This document shows positions 29,986 through 40,734 of a stretch of 64,000 nucleotides of DNA, piece after piece (the first letter of the stretch is position 1; each line of letters opens with the position of its first letter). The translations under genes were made by a program, and so were the position numbers. The notes beneath the pieces are model-generated. The model did not search any database, was not told the origin of the DNA, and saw nothing but the letters and a program-made list of their open reading frames with translations. The DNA comes from Paulinella micropora. Lineage: Eukaryota > Cercozoa > Imbricatea > Euglyphida > Paulinellidae. Where the stretch lies: the NCBI GenBank assembly GCA_019918135.1, contig WBZZ01005336.1, positions 72,501 through 136,500 on the forward strand, read 5' to 3'.

Positions 29986-30994
29986 CTCCTCAGAGCGCGT
30001 GCAAACGCGTTCCAACAAAAATTGTTGCTTTCCACTTTTCATATTCCCGCAGATATTTCCGCATATCCTTGCAGAGGGGAGAGGCAGGGAAGGAGGAGCA
30101 GGGGCGCGCTTCGCCGGTGTACACGAAGCCCGACGGTCTTACACTTGGGCACTGAAAACTAGCTGCTGGCACAGTGCTCCAGCACGACCCTGCGGCGGAT
30201 GGTACTGCCCCCGTGGTCAATGTGCCAGGAGGACAAGAGCCCCGGCCGGCCCCGACGGCGTCCTGTTCGTGCCATGGCTTGGCCACCGTTCTCAAGGTCC
30301 GCGGGAATATGAAAAGAAAAAAAATTTGCCCGACAACAAAGGGAACAGACGGGGAGGATAGTAGGGGGGAAGAAGGGGGCGGGGTGTGCTTCCCCCCCTC
30401 CTCCCTTCGTCCCTCCTCAGAGCGCGTGCAAACGCGTTCTAAAAAAAATTCTTTTCCGCTTTTCATATTCCCGCAGATATTTCCGCATATCTTGCAGGGG
30501 CAAAAGGCAGGGGCGCGCTTCGCCGGTGTACCAAAAAAAATTAAAAAGAAATCCCTGACAAAATTTTAATATTGGCACTGAAAACTAAGAGCAGAGCACC
30601 GTGCTCCAGCACGACCTGCGGCGAATGGATGGGCGGTGGTCATGTGTGCCAGGAGGACAAGAGCCCCTCGCTTACCCCGACGGCTTCTTGTCCGTGCCAT
30701 AGCTCGGCCACCGTGCGCAATGTCAGAAAAATATGAAAGGATGGAAGGGGGGGGGGGGGAGAGTATGAATTGTCTAGTCCCTCGTCTGAGGATCGGGAGC
30801 TAGAGGGAAGGGGAGGGGTAGGGGCGCGCTTCGCCGGTGTACAAGAAAAATCACGCGAAAAGAAATTACTAAAAGAAAAAATTTTAATCTTGGCACTGAG
30901 AACGTGTACAGGGAGGGGCGGGGTGTGCTCTCCATCCCCGTCCCCTCTCTCGTCCCTGTTCCCCCTTGTCCCCCTGCTATCCCCCCCTCCTCTC

Positions 30995-31260
30995 GTCCCT
31001 CCTCAGAGCTCGTGCAGACGCGTTCCGAATAAAACTTTCTTTTCCACTTTTCATATTCCTGCAGATATTTCCGCAGATCTTACGCATTGTGCTCGAGCAC
31101 GACCCTGCGGCGGATGGATAGCGCGGTGGTCATTGTGCTAGGGGAGCAAGGGGCCTCACGACCCCGACGGCGTCCTGTCCGTGCCATGACTCGGCCACCT
31201 TGCGCAAGATCCGCGGGAATATCTGCAGGAATATGAAAAGAGGAAAAAAAATTGTTGTCT
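30995..31260. repeat. Foldback element, clearest copy
   Basis: The left arm contains CTTTTCATATTCCTGCAGAT then ATTTCCGCAGATCTT; the right arm contains AGATCCGCGGGAATATCTGC then AGGAATATGAAAAG. The arms (about 31,046-31,090 and 31,200-31,242) are imperfect reverse complements and flank the alpha core. The core has the short palindrome GTGCTCGAGCAC. Confidence 0.75.
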
Positions 31261-32689
31261 GACAACCAAAGAAACAGACAAGCAAGGGGAGGGGGCGGAG
31301 AAGGGCAGGGGGGGAGAGCAGCAGCCCCCGCCCGACTGTCGCACCTGCCGCAGCACCGTTAACGCAAGAGAGGGGGAGGAAGACGCCTCCTTCTCTGTCC
31401 GTGTACTAGTTAGCTACTTGGCTAGCCCCGGAGCCGGTAGGTTGGAACTAGGAGAGGGGTGGAGCGCCAAGAATTTGTAAATTTCGCTGAATTAAAGCAC
31501 GACAAAGTGAAGAAAAGAATACGCTGAATTAAAGTTTGACGGTCTTGCACTTAACGTTGAGAACTAAGAAAGGGAGAGGGAAGGAGCAGGGGAGGGAAAG
31601 AGCACGGATTGTCTTACCCCTCCCCCCCGTCTGAAAATTTAGACAGGGAGATATAAGGGGAGGGGGAGCGCCAAAGGGGGGAGGCAACCCCCCCTTGTAA
31701 ACGGGACCCGACAAATGGAGGGGGGGGGGGCGCTCCGGCATGGGCTCAGTAGGCATCTTCTTAGTTTTGTTTCAGTTCTGCTCTCTGCTCTTTGAGCCGC
31801 CCGGGCTCAGGGGGGAGTGGAGGAGAGGGAAGGGGAGGCACAAGACAAATTTAAGGAGAGAGAGAGGGGAGGGGGAGGCACAAGACAAATTTGAGGAGAG
31901 AGAGAGGAGGGGGAGGGGCGCGTTAGGGTGGCTGCGGCGGATGGATGGGCGGTGGTCGCTGTGCCAGGTGGACAAGGGCCTCACGACCCCCGACGGCGCC
32001 TTGTCCGTGCCATGGGAGAAGCATGAATTGTCTTTTTCGCCCCCCCTCCCCCCGTCTGAGAGCAGGGAGTGGGAGAGGGAAGGGGGAGGGCGCGCCAAGA
32101 AAGTGCGAAAAAGAATACGCTGAATTGAAGCTCGATTGTCTTACACTTGGCACTGAGACCTAGGAGAGGGAAAGAGAAAAAAAAATGAATAAAAAAAATT
32201 TTGACAAAGCTTTAATCTTGGCATCTCTCTCTCTACAACCTTTCTTGCTGTCGGCGATTTCTTTTTTTTGCCGTATCTATTTTTGTACGCATTTTCCAAT
32301 AGAGATTACTTCCCACTTGTCCATATTGACACGGCCCGGCCCCGCCGACTTTTACTAAAGAAAAAAAGTACAGAATGTTAGTTTTTTACATCTTGCGCAC
32401 TGTGCTCCAGCGCAGCTCTGCGGCGGATGGACGGCGGTGGTCAATGTAGCAGGTGGACAAGGGCCTCACAACCCCGACGGCGTCCTGTCCGTGCCATGGC
32501 TCGGCCACCGTGCGCAAGGTCAGAAAAATATGAAAAATATGAAAAGAGGAAAAAAAATTATTTTGCCCGACAACCAAAGAAACAAACGGGGGGGAATGAA
32601 AGGGGGGGGGGGAAGGGGGGAAGAAGGGAGGGGGGTGCTCCCCCCCGCCTTCCTCCCTTCACTCTGTTCCCGTCGTCACCTGCTACCCC

Positions 32690-32960
32690 CCTCCCCTCGT
32701 CCCTTGTTTGCGCGTGCAAACGTATCCAAAAGATTTTTTTTTTCCACTTTTCATATTGTTCCTATTTCCGCAGATCTTGCGCACTGTGCTCCAGCGCAGC
32801 CCTGCGGCGGATGGACGGGCGGTGGTCAATGTAGCAGGTGGACAAGGGCCTCACGATCTCGACTGCGTCCTGTCCGTGCCATGGCTCGGCCACCGTGCGC
32901 AAGGTCGGAAAAATATGAAAAGTATGAAAAGAGGAAAAAAAATTTTTTTTGCCCGATAAA
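32690..32960. repeat. Foldback element copy
   Basis: The left arm CACTTTTCATATTG...CCGCAGATCTTGCGCAC and right arm GTGCGCAAGGTCGG...ATATGAAAAG flank the alpha core. It is preceded by the palindrome-like GTTTGCGCGTGCAAAC. Confidence 0.7.
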
Positions 32961-34854
32961 CAAAGAAACAAACGAGGGGGGGGGGGATGAAAGGGGGGAG
33001 GGGGACGACGGGAATAGAGGGAAGGGAGGGGGGCGGGGAAATCACTCCCCTTCCCCTACTTTCCCCTTTCTCTTTCTCCTCTCCCTCCCTCCCCTCGTCC
33101 CTTGTTTGCGCAAGCAAACGCATCCCAAAAAAAAAATCGGATTGGATTGAAATCTAGGAAGGCAAACCCCCCTGAGACCGGCAGACAGCTGGGAGAGAGA
33201 AAGGGCAGCACGCGGCACATCCCCCTCCCTCCTCAGAGCGGGGGGCAAAAAATAAGGAAACTTTTTTTTGGAGCCCACCGAGGGGGTGGGGCGCCCCCCC
33301 CCTCCCCCTTTCTTTCTTCCCTCCCTCTGAGCCCCCTGAGCCCCGGGGGCTCAAGGAGCACGGGAAGGGGAAATCGGGAGCGGGAGGGAAGGGGGGGGAG
33401 GGAGTAGGGGCGCCAAGAGAGTGCGAAAAAGAATGCGCTGAATTAAAGCTCGACGGTCTTACATGAAAACTAGGAGCAGGGCACCGTGCTCCAGCACGAC
33501 CCTGCGGCGAATGAATGGGCGGTGGTCAATGTGCTAGGAAGACAAAGGCCCCGGCCGGCCCCGACGGCATCCTGTCCGTGCCATGGCTCGGCCACCGTGC
33601 GCAAGGTCCGCGGGAATATGAAAAGGGGGCGGGAGCGGGAGAAGGGAGGGCAGGGGCGCGCTTCGCCGGTGTACAAAAATCAGCGCAAAAAAATCCCTGA
33701 CAAAGTCTTAATCTTGGCACTGAGAACCAAGAGAGAAAGAGGGAAAGGGAAAGAACAAGGTGACTGGGGCGCCAAGAAAGTGCATGAAAAGTTACGCTGA
33801 ATTAAAACTCGACAAAGTCTTACACTTGACACTGAGAATTAGGAGATGGAGAGAATTTACGCTGAATTAAAGCTCGACAAGGCATTGTACTTGACGTTTT
33901 CAACGGCACCCTCGGGCTGCCGCAGCATCCGGCCCACGTCATGTCGCTGCGGTAGCCTATGTTAGAACCCTGGCCGGCACCGTCTGTGCTCTGCTCGCTT
34001 GCCAAGAGAGTACAAAAAAAACGCTAAATTAAAGCTCGACGGTCGTACACTTGGGCACTGAAAACTAGGAGCGGAACACCGTGCTCCAGCACGACCCTGC
34101 GGCGAATGGATGGGCGGTGGTCAATGTGCCAGGAGGACAAGGATCTCACTACCCCAACAGCGTCCTGTCCGTGCCATGGCTCGACCACCGTGCGCAAGGT
34201 CAGAAAAATATAAAACGAGGAAAAAAAAATCTTTTTGCCCGACAACAAAGGGAACAGACGGGGGGGAGGAAAAGAAGGGGGGGGGGGGGGAATAAGGGGG
34301 ATGTACTTCTACCCGCCCCTTTCTCACTGTCTGAGAATCGGGAGGGCAGGGGCGCGCTTTGCCGGTGCACAAAAATCAGCGCAAAAAAATCAGTGACAAA
34401 TTTGTAATCTTGGCACTGAAAACTAAGAGGAGAAGGGGCCGGGGAGGATTTAATCTATCTTTACCCCCCGTCAGTAAGAGGGAAAGGGGAAAGGCGTCAG
34501 GCATAGGGGGGGGGGGGGGGGGTTAGTGGAGGCGTTGCATGTATTTATTTTGTTTGTAGCTTCTGCGCCATTCTTAGCGCGCCCCTTCCCCTCCCTTGCT
34601 CCTTGAGCCCCCTAGGCTTAGAGGGAGGGGGGGGGATGGAGTAGAGGGGAGAGAAGAAGATGCAGGGGAGGGGGAGAGCGCACGAATCGGCTAGTCTCCC
34701 GTTTGAGGATCGGGAGCGGGAGCAGAAGAGGGAGGGAGGAGGACGAAGGGGAAAGATAAAGGGCAGGGAGGAAGGGGAGCGGAAATGCTCCTTCCCCCCC
34801 CCCCCCCGTTCCCTTCTCTTCCCCTTGTCCCCCGCTATCCCTCCCCCTCCCTTC

Positions 34855-35100
34855 GTCCCCTGTTTGCGCGTGCAAACACGTCCAACAAAATTCTTTTTTC
34901 TACTTGTCATACTTTTCCTATTTCCGCAGATCTTGCGCACCGTGCTCCAGCACGACCCTACGGCGGATAGATTGGCAGTGGTCAATGTGCCAGGAGGACA
35001 AGAGCCCTCACTACCCCGGCGGCGTCCTGTCCGCGCCATGGCTCGGCCACCGTGCGCAAGGTCAGAAAACTATGAAAAAGGAAAAAGAATTTGGCCCGAC
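34855..35100. repeat. Foldback element copy
   Basis: Same order as 32,690-32,960: GTTTGCGCGTGCAAAC, a diverged left arm ending CAGATCTTGCGCACCGTG, the alpha core, then CACCGTGCGCAAGGTC and a shortened right arm. Confidence 0.65.
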
Positions 35101-35617
35101 AACAAAGGGAACAGACGGGGGGAGGGATAAAGGGGGAGGGAAGAGTCAGGGAAGGAGGAAGCACGAATTGTCTTAGTCCACTGTTTGAGAATCGGGAGCG
35201 GGAGCGGGAGAGGGAAGGCAGGGGCGCGCTAAGAATGTACAAGAGGGACAGGAAGAGTAGGGCGCCAAGAAAGTGCAAGAAAAGTCCACGCTGAATTAAA
35301 AATCGACAAAGCATCACATTTGACACTTGCAACTGCACCCTCAGGCTGCCGCAGCATCCGGCCCAGTTGACGGTCTTACACTTGGGGCACTGAAAACTAG
35401 AAGCAGATCGCCGTGCCCCCCAGCATGACCCTGTGGAGGATGGATGGGCGGTGGTCAATGTGCCAGGACAAAGGCCTACGGCGTCCTGTCCGTGCCATAG
35501 CTCGACCACCGTGCGCAAGGTCAGGACAATATGTAAAAAGGAAAAAAAAAGTTGTTGCCCAACAACAAAAGGAACAGACGGAATGGAATTTTTTTTTGCC
35601 TGACAACAAAGGGAAGA

Positions 35618-35654
35618 GTGAGGATTCGGCTGCAAAAGGCCGCCGAATCCTCAC
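35618..35654. repeat. Perfect 13-bp hairpin
   Basis: GTGAGGATTCGGC, 11-base loop, GCCGAATCCTCAC. It follows an alpha/T-run region and precedes a coding scrap. Terminator or transcript-end role is possible but untested. Confidence 0.8.
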
Positions 35655-35689
35655 CTCTCCGAAAACAGACGTTCCATTTCTAGCAGCCA

Positions 35690-35905
35690 TGGACTCCGGT
35701 GCCGGAGACCAGCTGTTTGAAGCTAGTTAACACAGGCGCGAACGTCGGGGTCTGGTGTAAGGGGGGACTATGCGCTGCGGTGACCGACGCGATGAAAAGC
35801 CTGGCCCCCGAAGCTGCGCAACAGCAGGCCACAGTTGAACGCTTAGAACAAGAGTTAGCTTATCATGTGTCTTGGCGTCCGGGCAGCACGCGGCACATCC
35901 CCCTC
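35690..35905 (+). pseudogene. Coding scrap, coiled-coil-like
   Basis: The open stretch includes AVTDAMKSLAPEAAQQQATV then ERLEQELAYH, a plausible coiled coil, with broken frames on both sides. No start-to-stop gene remains. Confidence 0.35.
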
Positions 35906-36435
35906 CCTCCTCAGAGCGGGGGGGCGCGAAGAAATGTACAAAAAATTAAAAAAACACATTGGCCCCTTGACTTTTAATATTGGAATTCACAAAATCCTTC
36001 CTCTGTTAATAATTAAAAGCCTGATATGGTCAAATTTTGGACGCGCCCAGGCAAAAATAGCAAGATTTGGCGCCAAATTTAGCTGGGGCCGCTCCGGCGT
36101 CATTCCACAAAGATCGCAAAAAATCAAATGTTTTCCCGCGAAAAAAAACGCGCACTAATTTTTTCTTGTTTGCGCAAATGACAAGTTTTTTCATGTTTCT
36201 TCTTCTCCCCCTCAGAAAAAAGAGCGGGACGAGGAGAGGGAGCGAGCGAGAAGAGGAAGCGGGGAGCGAAGAGGAAGCGGGGAGAGAAGAGGGGGCAGGG
36301 GAAAGAAATAGAAAGAGGAAGAGAGGGGGGGGGGGGCGCCCCCCCTCTTCTCCCTTTCCCGACGACGGCTTTCTTCACGGCGGCGCTTTGGCGACCACGT
36401 TTTTTGGTTGGAAAGCAAGCTTCCGTTAGTGACTG
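35906..36435. repeat. GGCGCC palindrome repeat and C/G tracts
   Basis: Contains ATTTGGCGCCAAAT (36,065-36,078) in a block related in inverse orientation to 40,750-40,780, followed by purine tracts. The TCCCTCCTCAGAGCGGGGGG phrase at about 35,905 recurs at about 33,227. No gene. Confidence 0.6.
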
Positions 36436-36672
36436 AGCTATCGACCTTGGCACAATTGCTTGGTATGAAACAGCGTCGGCACGCGAAGCAAAGAAGGAAG
36501 AAGAGCGCAGGAAAGCAGTTGAGTTGGGCCGCGAGCTTGAAAAAGTGGAGTGGCGTCTGCGCAACAAAAGCTTAGGAGACGATGAGTTTAATAGGTTGCA
36601 AAATAAAGCCACAGAACTGCGGTGGCAAGGAGTACGCACACGGGAGGAAACCTTTTGTATCATCCTGTAGCA
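36436..36672 (+). pseudogene. Coiled-coil protein fragment
   Basis: An open frame without ATG encodes a charged helix: ETASAREAKKEEERRKAVEL then ELEKVEWRLRNKSLGDDEFN, ending at a TAG near 36,670. Codon and residue use are coding-like. Adjacent 36,730-36,800 has another such scrap (VQVETQEYELRTEMLRQAR). Confidence 0.45.
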
Positions 36673-36789
36673 TACGAATTAAGATTGAAGGAGAAAAGGA
36701 AACATACATTTGATTACTTTTTTCCCAAAAGGGTTAGTTCAAGTTGAAACGCAAGAGTATGAGTTGCGTACAGAAATGCTTAGGCAAGC

Positions 36790-37300
36790 ACGGAACGGCG
36801 CCAAGAGAGTGTGAAAAGAATACGCTGAATTAAAGCTCGACGGTCTTACACTCAGGGTACTACCTCCGACAGCGTCTGTCCGTGCCATGGCTCGGCCACC
36901 GTGCGCAAGATCCGCGGAAATATGAAAAGAGGAAAAGAAAAAAAAATTTGCCCAACAACAAAAAAAACAGACGAGGGGAGAGAGGAAGAGGGGTAGGGGC
37001 GCGCTTCGCCGGTTTACACGAAGAATCACGCAAAAAAATCCCTGACAAAGTTTTAATATTGGCACTGAGAACCAAGAGAGGGAGCGGGAAAGGGAAAGGG
37101 ACACGCCAAGAGAGTGCGAAAAAGAATACGCTGAATCAAAGCCAGACGGTCTTACACTTGGGCACTGAAAACTAGCTGCTGGCGCAGTGCTCCAGCACGA
37201 CCCTGCGGCGGATGGTACTGCCCCCGTGGTCAATGTGCCAGGAGGACAAAAGCCCCGGCCGGCCCGACTGCGTCCTGTCCGTGCCGCAGCGCAGTCTTTC
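36790..37300. repeat. Beta, alpha and gamma modules
   Basis: Beta at about 36,798-36,852 and 37,108-37,175, a 3' half of alpha at 36,870-36,935, gamma at 36,990-37,080, and an alpha copy at 37,188-37,285. Confidence 0.7.
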
Positions 37301-37510
37301 CCAGGCCGGCCGCCGCAACACAGGCGCCGACACATAGCGGCGCCTCTCGGTGCCATCCGGGGCCAGGAACACGTACACTGCCCCGCCCTGCTCGCCGGGC
37401 GGCGCCAACGACACTAGTTCGCGGTTGAGCGGCAGTGTGCCTTCTGGCACTCTTGGCTACAGTACGTAGCATAGAGACAACGAGCACACTTGCGGAAGCG
37501 TACCTCGGCC
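37300..37510 (-). pseudogene. MYND zinc-finger gene fragment
   Basis: The minus strand encodes KCARCLYATYCSQECQKAHC: CxxC, YC-S-xx-C-Q and a distal H/C as in MYND fingers, which bind proline-rich peptides in regulators and SMYD-type proteins. Only the second half of the finger is clear. A frame change at about 37,435 separates it from a following segment with GGAVYVFLAPDGTERRRYVS. No start or stop context is intact. Confidence 0.45.
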
Positions 37511-37798
37511 GGCGGCGGCTGATTGTGGCGGAAAGCCCCAGCGAGCTTTCTACACCGTTGCAAATTTGGAATCGGAAGTCCAGCTTCTTCATGCAAAAGG
37601 CGCCGAAGACGAGGCAGAAAACTGGAAAGAAGTTTTGCGTGACACGGCAAAGTCCACCAGCGAATGCTTTTTCCTTACCAAGGACATCAAGTCCTTCGAC
37701 GACGTGACTTACTTCAGTACAGAAAAAGTTGGCCGATTTCGACGCACGCTTCCACGCCAAGGCCGACAAAGAAAGAAAAGAAATCACATAAGGTGATC
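37511..37798 (+). pseudogene. Coding fragment (charged, helical)
   Basis: The plus strand encodes VANLESEVQLLHAKGAEDEA, continuing through KSTSECFFLTKDIKSFDDV; a frame change near 37,725 leads to a second charged stretch that ends at a stop near 37,795. It lacks a start. Function unknown. Confidence 0.45.
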
Positions 37799-37858
37799 GA
37801 TTTCCCTCTTGTCGTTAGGGGGCCTGTGCGCCCAGGCTCACGTGTCGTCCTGCTCTTC

Positions 37859-38400
37859 CATGGCTCGTAGCAAGTTTGCTGCGATCTGGAACTTGCTACG
37901 AGCCATCCCCGCCGGTGAGGTGGTAGTGGCGCCCGTCTTGGCTCCGCTCTGGTACTTTGGCGAACTCACCGCGACCAGCTCGGGCGTCACCCTCGACAGA
38001 TTCTTGGCTCGACTGCACGCTAGCGTACGGGGCAGTCTGCCAGCCGTTCTCACAGATCCTGTCAATCCTGACACAGCGCGGCGGGTCGTCGAACCCCTGG
38101 GTATCCAGGCTTTTTGCCGCTTTTCTCATGCACGAAAAGCTAGGTCGTTGCTACTTTAAGTTTCTGCCCTATCGCTTCTGTTTCTGGCCTCACTGCTCGC
38201 ACAATCGTCTGGACTCCCTGAGCACTCTCTTCCTGTTCTCGGCAAATGACCCCCTAACCTACTACGATCTGCCCTACCTGCAAACAATGTTCCCACAGAG
38301 CTCCACCCACACGGAGCCGGGCTTTCACGGGTCGTGGCTCGGTCGAGCAAGCCTAGCCGCTCGGATTGAGCGCTGGTTTGATAAGCAAAGCCACACGAGT
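37859..38400 (+). pseudogene. Frameshifted unknown gene
   Basis: ATG 37859 (MARSKFAAIWNLLRAIPAGE) opens a coding-like frame; near 38,110 the coding signal moves to another frame (RCYFKFLPYRFCFWPHCSHN, then DPLTYYDLPYLQTMFP). It then fades into a beta module. No known domain is recognised. Confidence 0.45.
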
Positions 38401-38454
38401 CTGAGAACAGGGAGCAGGAGAGGAAAGGAGGAGGGGAGGGAGGGCGCGCTAGGA

Positions 38455-39260
38455 ATGTGCGAACTTTTTCCCTTGATAGAGCTCGACAAAGCCTTTACAA
38501 TTGGCACTGAGAACTAGGAGAGGGAGAGCGAAGAGGCAGGGAAAGTCAGGAAAGTACTTCAGCCGGAGTCTCAACAACGGAGAAGGGAAAAGGGGGGGGG
38601 GGTGATATTGTCAAACTTTGGGAGTGATGTAGCTAAAAAAAGGCAGCTCTACAGGAAAACCCGGAGCACTGCCTTTTCCGGTCGTATCATGCAGGCGTGC
38701 AAAACTTTGCGCCAAAATTTTGTTGTTGCGCAGATGACAAGTTTTTACCCCTCCCCTTCGAAGGGAGGAGGGAGCGGGAAGATAAGGGGGAGGGGGGAGA
38801 AAAAGGGGAGCAGAGGAAAAAGGGGGAGGGGGGAGAAAAAGGGGAGCAGAGGAAAAAGGGGGAAGGGGAAGAGAAGGGGGACGCCCCTCTCTCTCTCTTT
38901 CCCTTTAAACAAACAAAAGAGGGGAAGGGGAGGGTTTTCCTCCCTCTTCCCTCTCTCTCCCCTCTCTCTTCCCTCCCTCTCCCCTCTTCCCTCCGTTCCC
39001 CCTCCCCTTTTTTTTCGGCAAGAGGATTTTTCTCTTTCTTTTTCTCTCTTCTTTTTTTTTGCACAAAATTTGTCGCTAAATTTGCGTATGTTTGTGCTTT
39101 GGAATGATATGGCCGAAAAGGACAGTATTGCCAGAAAGGCATGGAAACGTGCCTTTTTCGGCCATATCACTGTCTGAGAATCGGGGGCGGGAGTCGGAGA
39201 GGGAGAGCAGGGGCGCGCTTTGTGTGTGTATGTGAGATTTGCGATTTGTTTTTTGCTAGT
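38455..39260. repeat. Beta module, inverted-repeat elements and purine/pyrimidine tracts
   Basis: Beta at 38,460-38,518. An inverted repeat TGATATGGCCGAAAAGG...CCTTTTTCGGCCATATCA spans 39,105-39,169, with a diverged relative at 38,622-38,690; both are followed or preceded by CTTTGCGCCAAAATTT-like sequence. The 38,750-39,060 tract is strongly purine then pyrimidine. No gene. Confidence 0.65.
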
Positions 39261-39319
39261 GTCCTCTCTCTCTCTCTCGTTGGCTCGTGTTCCTGCCCTC
39301 GTTTTGCCTCGTACAGACG

Positions 39320-40042
39320 ATGCTACTTGCCAAGCCCCTGCGTTCTCGCAGCAAGCCGGTAGCACGGGCTGGACCCACTAACAAGTGTCGCACAGTCCTG
39401 ACCCGCGCGCTTACCGCGAACAATCGTGCAGCACGGGCGGCCCGCCGGAGCTGCGCTCCTGTACATGCGGCGGCGAAGCGGGCCAAGGTGCGCCACGACG
39501 ACGACTGCCCGCTCGGCACTGTCGACGATGTCCTCCAGACCCTGCGCTCTCTTTATAGTTTGTACAACAAGGAGCTAGCCAGGCTACAACGTCACTTGCA
39601 GCCTTTGTCTTGTTTATATCTTTACAAGCCTTTGTGCGTGGACGAGCTGGGCTACAAACCCACTGCAGCGAACCTGAAACAACTGCGTGACAGTGTGTGG
39701 GCAACGACGCGCCTGCTCACCGGCCTGCGCCGGGCCGCTGCACCCGACCTACTGAACTTGTACGAACAACTACTGGACGAACCGACGTCACCTGGTTATC
39801 CACCATTTTCGCCTGCCTACGGTCCCGCTTCGCCCAACTATTCACCGGCTTCACCCGTCGCGGAGCCCGCGCCTCCGCCAGTCACAGCGTCTATGTACGA
39901 AGCGTCCGGCCTTATGCTGACCTACGACAACTATCAGACTCTGTCCTCCGCGGATTTGGAGTCTGGCCTCAATACGTTGCTCCAGGAGATTGGCTATTGT
40001 CAGGAAGTTAACGACGATCTCCGCCGGGGTCTACATCTCTAG
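39320..40042 (+). CDS. Small basic protein with RNA polymerase II CTD-like heptads
   Basis: 240 codons from ATG 39320 to TAG. Residues 1-60 are Arg/Lys/Ala-rich (possible nuclear targeting). Residues 65-150 look helical (DVLQTLRSLYSLYNKELARL). Residues 156-180 read SPGYPPFSPAYGPASPNYSP and on, three to four heptads close to the Y-S-P-T-S-P-S consensus of the RPB1 C-terminal domain. The last 50 residues are acidic and helical. In RPB1 such heptads recruit capping, splicing and termination factors when phosphorylated (family knowledge). Here they lie in a short protein with no polymerase domain, so mimicry or recruitment of CTD-binding factors is an inference. The frame is intact. An upstream in-frame ATG at 39287 is possible. 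Confidence 0.65.
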   Translation: MLLAKPLRSRSKPVARAGPTNKCRTVLTRALTANNRAARAARRSCAPVHAAAKRAKVRHDDDCPLGTVDDVLQTLRSLYSLYNKELARLQRHLQPLSCLYLYKPLCVDELGYKPTAANLKQLRDSVWATTRLLTGLRRAAAPDLLNLYEQLLDEPTSPGYPPFSPAYGPASPNYSPASPVAEPAPPPVTASMYEASGLMLTYDNYQTLSSADLESGLNTLLQEIGYCQEVNDDLRRGLHL

Positions 40043-40246
40043 AAATAGTATAAAAAAATTAAGTAGCAACCTGGACGTACCGCCCAGGCTGCTCCTGAAC
40101 TCCGTGCCCGACGCCTCGAGTACGCACACGCAGGAGATCCTGCATCGAATCACCAAGGTCGTGAAAAGATCGATCATTATATGTTGTTCCACCATCTTTA
40201 TGATTCGATCCAGAATCTTTTGTAATTCAGGCAACGACTTCTTCAC
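40031..40246 (-). CDS. Possible small ORF, unknown
   Basis: 71 codons; starts MKKSLPELQKILDRIIKMVE, a plausible helix. It overlaps the end of the CTD-like gene by 12 bases in the convergent direction. No homologue or ribosome/TATA signal supports it. Confidence 0.25.
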   Translation of the reverse strand: MKKSLPELQKILDRIIKMVEQHIMIDLFTTLVIRCRISCVCVLEASGTEFRSSLGGTSRLLLNFFILFLEM

Positions 40247-40249
40247 ATG

Positions 40250-40640
40250 ATTTCCGACGGGTGCGGGCTGGAAGGGGGGAGTGGCTAGGATGGGGGGGGG
40301 GGGGGGGGCGCGGCCCTTCCTTCTTATCCCCTGCTATCCTCCCCTCCCCTCGCCCCTCCTCAGAGCGCGTGCAAACGCGTTCCAACAAAAATCGTTGCGT
40401 TCCACTTTTCATATTTTCGCAGATCTTGCAGAGGGAGGAGGCAGGAGGCCGCGCCAAGAAAATGTCATTTACGCTAAATTAAAGCTCGACAAGGTCTTAC
40501 ACTTGACACTTGCAACGGCAACCTCAGGCTGCCGTAGCATCCGGTCCACTCAAGGGTCGTAGGAGAGGACAAGAGCCCCCCTCACTTATTTCGAAGGAGT
40601 CCTGTCCGTGCCATATCGCGGCCACTGTGCGCAGAGTCAG
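40250..40640. repeat. Delta, beta and partial alpha modules
   Basis: Delta at 40,362-40,430 (CAGAGCGCGTGCAAACGCGT), beta at 40,450-40,550, and a partial alpha (AGTCCTGTCCGTGCCATATC) at about 40,590. This is the rightmost copy of the repeat field. Confidence 0.7.
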
Positions 40641-40734
40641 AAAATATATGAACAGAGGGGAGGCCGACCTGTGGAGGCGTTGCACGTATTCATTTCTTTT
40701 ACAGCTTCTGCGCCCTTCCCCTCCTTCTCCATCT

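Larger units (their letters stand above)
29986..35610. repeat. Repeat field: foldback elements and modules alpha to delta
   Basis: Four recurring blocks alternate with purine-rich spacers. Delta: (GAG)CGCGTGCAAACGCGTTC through CACTTTTCATATTCCCGCAG. Alpha: CAGCACGACCCTGCGGCG(G/A)ATGG through GTCCTGTCCGTGCCATGGCT to GCAAGGTC and GGAATATGAAAAG. Gamma: GGGGCGCGCTTCGCCGGTGT with CCCTGACAAA and TTGGCACTGA. Beta: GCTGAATTAAAGCTCGACGG with CTTACACTTGGGCACTGAAA. Alpha starts near 30,178, 30,601, 31,087, 31,940, 32,400, 32,784, 33,488, 34,081, 34,940 and 35,412. No gene is supported; translated frames repeat from copy to copy. Confidence 0.8.

Noticed and set aside
29766-30162. Small genes on either strand near 29.8-30.1 kb
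   Set aside because: Frames run into repeat modules, lack motifs and overlap each other; no evidence beyond openness.
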